From the NCBI GenBank assembly GCA_002633025.1, contig NMRB01000211.1, positions 143,756 to 207,755 on the forward strand: a stretch of 64,000 nt of DNA, written 5' to 3'. This document shows positions 61,086 through 64,000 of the stretch, piece by piece. The position numbers and the translations under genes were made by a program. Positions within the stretch are counted from its first letter, which is position 1. Every line of letters starts with the position of its first letter. The notes beneath the pieces were generated by a model that saw only the letters and a program-made list of their open reading frames with translations, was not told where the DNA came from and made no database searches. This DNA is from Notospermus geniculatus (taxonomy: Eukaryota > Nemertea > Pilidiophora > Heteronemertea > Lineidae).

Positions 61086-62871
61086 TTGTGAAAATCGTAG
61101 ATAGGGGCTGATTTATTTTTGGTAATATGCTGTGGAAGCTAAGTGTATAATGAATTTTCTAGCTACATCTACAACTGGCCTCAACAGTATGAATAATGGT
61201 AATGTTGACTACCTGGAAAATTTGCGAATGTATTGTCGCAGTGTTATTTTTTTATGGGAAACTCAGACTTTCTGAGATCGACAAGACTACTGACGTCATC
61301 AGTGCGTAATGCTGTCTGAAGAAGTATCAATCTGATGTCTCCAGCAGTTGGGAAAAGGGATCCATGACCATGCAGTTACACAACTTATAAATGATCTGTC
61401 ATGTTCATATGATTAGTAGCTTACAGTTAGGTTAATTCAAGCTATACTGACTTTCTATGATTGCAGCCAGTGTCACAGTCAATCTTATCACGCTTACCAT
61501 TTGACATCCCAGAGGTGTCCTTCTTCGTGATGTAACTTTATCCCTTGCCAGCCGCATAAAGGATCGATTAACGCTCCCGTTCACAAATTACGATCTACAC
61601 GTGTTAATGACAGACGACTTCGTCATGATTTATTTATAATTATAAACAATACATGTACAATCAAACGACATGATACTTTGTTACAAAATGCTGCATCTCA
61701 CCTTGTACATCACGTAGATGTACACAGAAAACGTTTGATAGAATGGCCAGATACAAAAAGCCATCGTAGCCCATCGACTTTCAGTGCAGGCCTACGTGCT
61801 ACATGTACGTGTCAGTGTACTATACAAATCAGGCGGTGCACAAATCAGTGCCGACCGGACACTGACTTTCGGTGTTCATTGAGCAAGGGTTACACCACTT
61901 TCTTGCTGATGTTTTCCGAATAAATCAACGGGGAATACANTTGCCACCAGCTTATTTCCTGGTGTAATTTTGCTGTGTCATTGGGCTATTTTCCTACCTC
62001 AGTTCGTCTTTTCTTTAAAACAGTGCTGACCTTCCCAAGGCCACTGGATTTGACTTTTGCCTGGCTGCCGGTAGATACATTTGTCTGATTAAATTTCTTC
62101 CAGTGAGAAGTCATGAGATGTTTAAATGACCAGGAATGGCCATGGATAACTGCCTTATTGTATTTTTATTAAGAATCAATAATATCACAACAAATGTTTT
62201 GTACAGTCATTACTTGCGCGAGGAAGATACTTGCAGTAGAGGATGCCCTCCAACAAAATCGACTGTCGGTCATTGAAAAGTGTCTTTTTTCTGAGTGCAG
62301 TCGAATTCACCAATCAGCATCGACCTTCAAATGAATGCATTAGGAAGCACTCAGCGAACTGAGCAGGAAAAGAAATAAATCCGTCGGCCGTTAGCCGGAT
62401 TCTGACAGCTGATTTACTATCCTTGGAGGGGATGCGTGATATAGATAACGACCTTGTGTAGCAATTAGCAGGACCTTCTCTCATCGTTGACCCTCAGAGA
62501 TCCTAAAGCGGGATTCGTCAAATTGATTTACCACCATTTGTAGAGAGATGATCGCATTTGATGTAGGTATGCCCATCCGGAGGACGATTCCAGTAGGTCC
62601 GGTGAATACTGATGAAGTCATGCACATCTCCGACGTCAGTAATTACGTCCTATGGAAAGTGGAAATCTGTACGTCATTGGGCCTGTTTCATAAAGTGACT
62701 TTAAGCTAATGGTACCATTAACTTCAATGCATTCTCCATTTGGTTACAGCACACAGGAAAATATTCGTCTCCACTTGAGATAAAAATCACTTGAACTCTT
62801 GTCCGTAAAAGAAGTTACTTTGGATCTCGAGTTGAGATCTTTGAAACTCGGTAACAGGAAACAGACTTGGA
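61086..62871. other. Non-coding stretch
   Basis: About 1.8 kb with one ambiguous base at 61940. No exon, RNA gene or repeat could be supported. Confidence 0.4.
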
Positions 62872-62985
62872 AACAGACTCACTGTTTCTCTGTGTGTCGC
62901 TCATTGTCAAGTCGCGCATTTTCCATCAATCGATTGTAATGTCACACTGGCACACGGGCCACACTGAAAAATGTTGCACCGGGTC
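62872..62985. mobile_element. Family F MITE, diverged copy
   Basis: CTCACTGTTTCTCTGTGTGT, GCTCATTGTCAAGTCGC and CACACTGAAAAATGTTGCAC match the other family F members. The left terminus is not intact. Confidence 0.55.
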
Positions 62986-64000
62986 CAGCTCTCCGGTTGG
63001 TGATCGGCATTGCGACCACACAGCAAGCTGTGTTACCGTACAACTACATGTACGATTTTGGCGTAGCCTAACGGTACTTCATTCATGCATCAGTCTATGA
63101 ATTTATGATAAAACGGATGAACAATTGCATGTTTTTTGTGCATGACATTTTTTTCGAATGGCCGTGTGAGGACAGCATAGAAAAACGGCCACATGTACCA
63201 CATTTTTCTTCTCTGCAGGAATGCCTAAAGCGCAAGTTCGTTCAGAATCCGTAACCCCCTTTTTCCATTCTTTGTCTTCCACTCCGTTTCAGGTTTTAAT
63301 CCAAAATGCAAAAGAAGACTCATCCATTTGCTTTATGAAGTTACATTTTTTAAACAGACTAATACACGAAGTTAACCTAATTAGTTGAAATTCCGCAGCG
63401 GGAGCCAACATTTGGGCCTGCGGCTCTTTTAGAAGGAAAATTCCAAAATTTGCGGCACAGAGAGTAATTGAGGAAGACCTGTGTCAAGGATCTTCGGTTT
63501 TCGCACCTCGAGCGCGATATTCTGAGCTCGACATCTTCGGTATTAAACGCACTGACGATCTCAGCATTAACAGTTTATCGCAGTTGACCGCGAGAGAAAC
63601 ATGGTGTACAATTCTCTCTCCGGAGATTCATAATTACATACATATTGATTGATAATTGTGCAGTGTTATTGAACAAAACCAATCAGGACAAGACGGACAT
63701 CGCGCCAGTTTGTCGGCAACATCCACCAGCCACTGTTCGTTTCGCAGGCACAGCTTTCTTGCCTACCAACGAACACAGGTCTTTGTAAAGAAAAAGGATA
63801 GAGGTATTTCCTGTAAAGTTCAAACGGACTTCACGTGGTTGCAGAGTTATATCGGAACACAAAAGCGGATTTAGATTTAATTTTGTGCGGTTGATATTTG
63901 CAGCGCTAATGGAATATCAGTTTTCTTACGGTGTGAGGAGCTAAATTTTCGCTATTCGTGACTTGGACTAAATCTTATACTGTGCGTTTCACAATTTTTT
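62986..64000. other. Non-coding stretch to the window end
   Basis: About 1 kb with no gene, RNA or clear repeat. The frame at 63656-63874 (+) has no domain. Confidence 0.4.

Overview
The window is metazoan nuclear DNA. Genes are split by GT-AG introns, the sequence is AT-leaning, and it is crowded with short dispersed repeats, TIR elements, minisatellites and SINE-like pieces. Frequent TAGGCCTAC and ACATGTA words and closely vertebrate-like housekeeping proteins suggest a marine invertebrate, perhaps an echinoderm, hemichordate, cephalochordate or lophotrochozoan. The sequence alone does not decide the phylum. It is a draft assembly: one run of N at 48874-49269 and single N at 10581, 16647, 25478, 36973, 43839 and 61940.

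Layout. 1-9.9 kb: repeats (first copy of a 1.2 kb duplication, TIR elements, a 30-bp minisatellite, a U2 snRNA-like fragment) and one possible minus-strand first exon. 9.88-10.01 kb: one minus-strand exon of an ARHGAP21/23-type Rho GAP, from the N-terminal half of its PDZ domain. 14.2-15.6 kb: second copy of the duplication, ending in the same minisatellite. 17.1-22.7 kb: a minus-strand, secreted ADAM/ADAMTS-like zinc metalloprotease, of which 12 exons were traced. 23.6-26.3 kb: a perfect palindrome, trinucleotide repeats and a TIR-bounded block. 26.6-32.0 kb: complete EFTUD2 (U5 snRNP GTPase, 14 coding exons, 978 aa). 32.4-36.2 kb: complete SUGCT (succinyl-CoA:glutarate CoA-transferase, 12 coding exons, 436 aa), head-to-tail behind EFTUD2. 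37.3 kb: an intact tRNA-Leu(UAG) on the minus strand. 38.7-64 kb: a repeat-rich area with many MITE-like elements, and at 41.5-51.7 kb several unrecognised beta-strand-rich open frames that resemble each other.

The genes do not form one pathway. EFTUD2 acts in nuclear pre-mRNA splicing, SUGCT in mitochondrial glutarate metabolism, the metalloprotease outside the cell and the Rho GAP in the cytoplasm. The least conventional parts are the Thr/Pro repeat inserted before the metalloprotease catalytic domain, the cluster of orphan beta-rich frames, and several mobile-element families whose target-site duplications can be read directly. I found no CRISPR array, rRNA or recognisable complete virus or retrotransposon.
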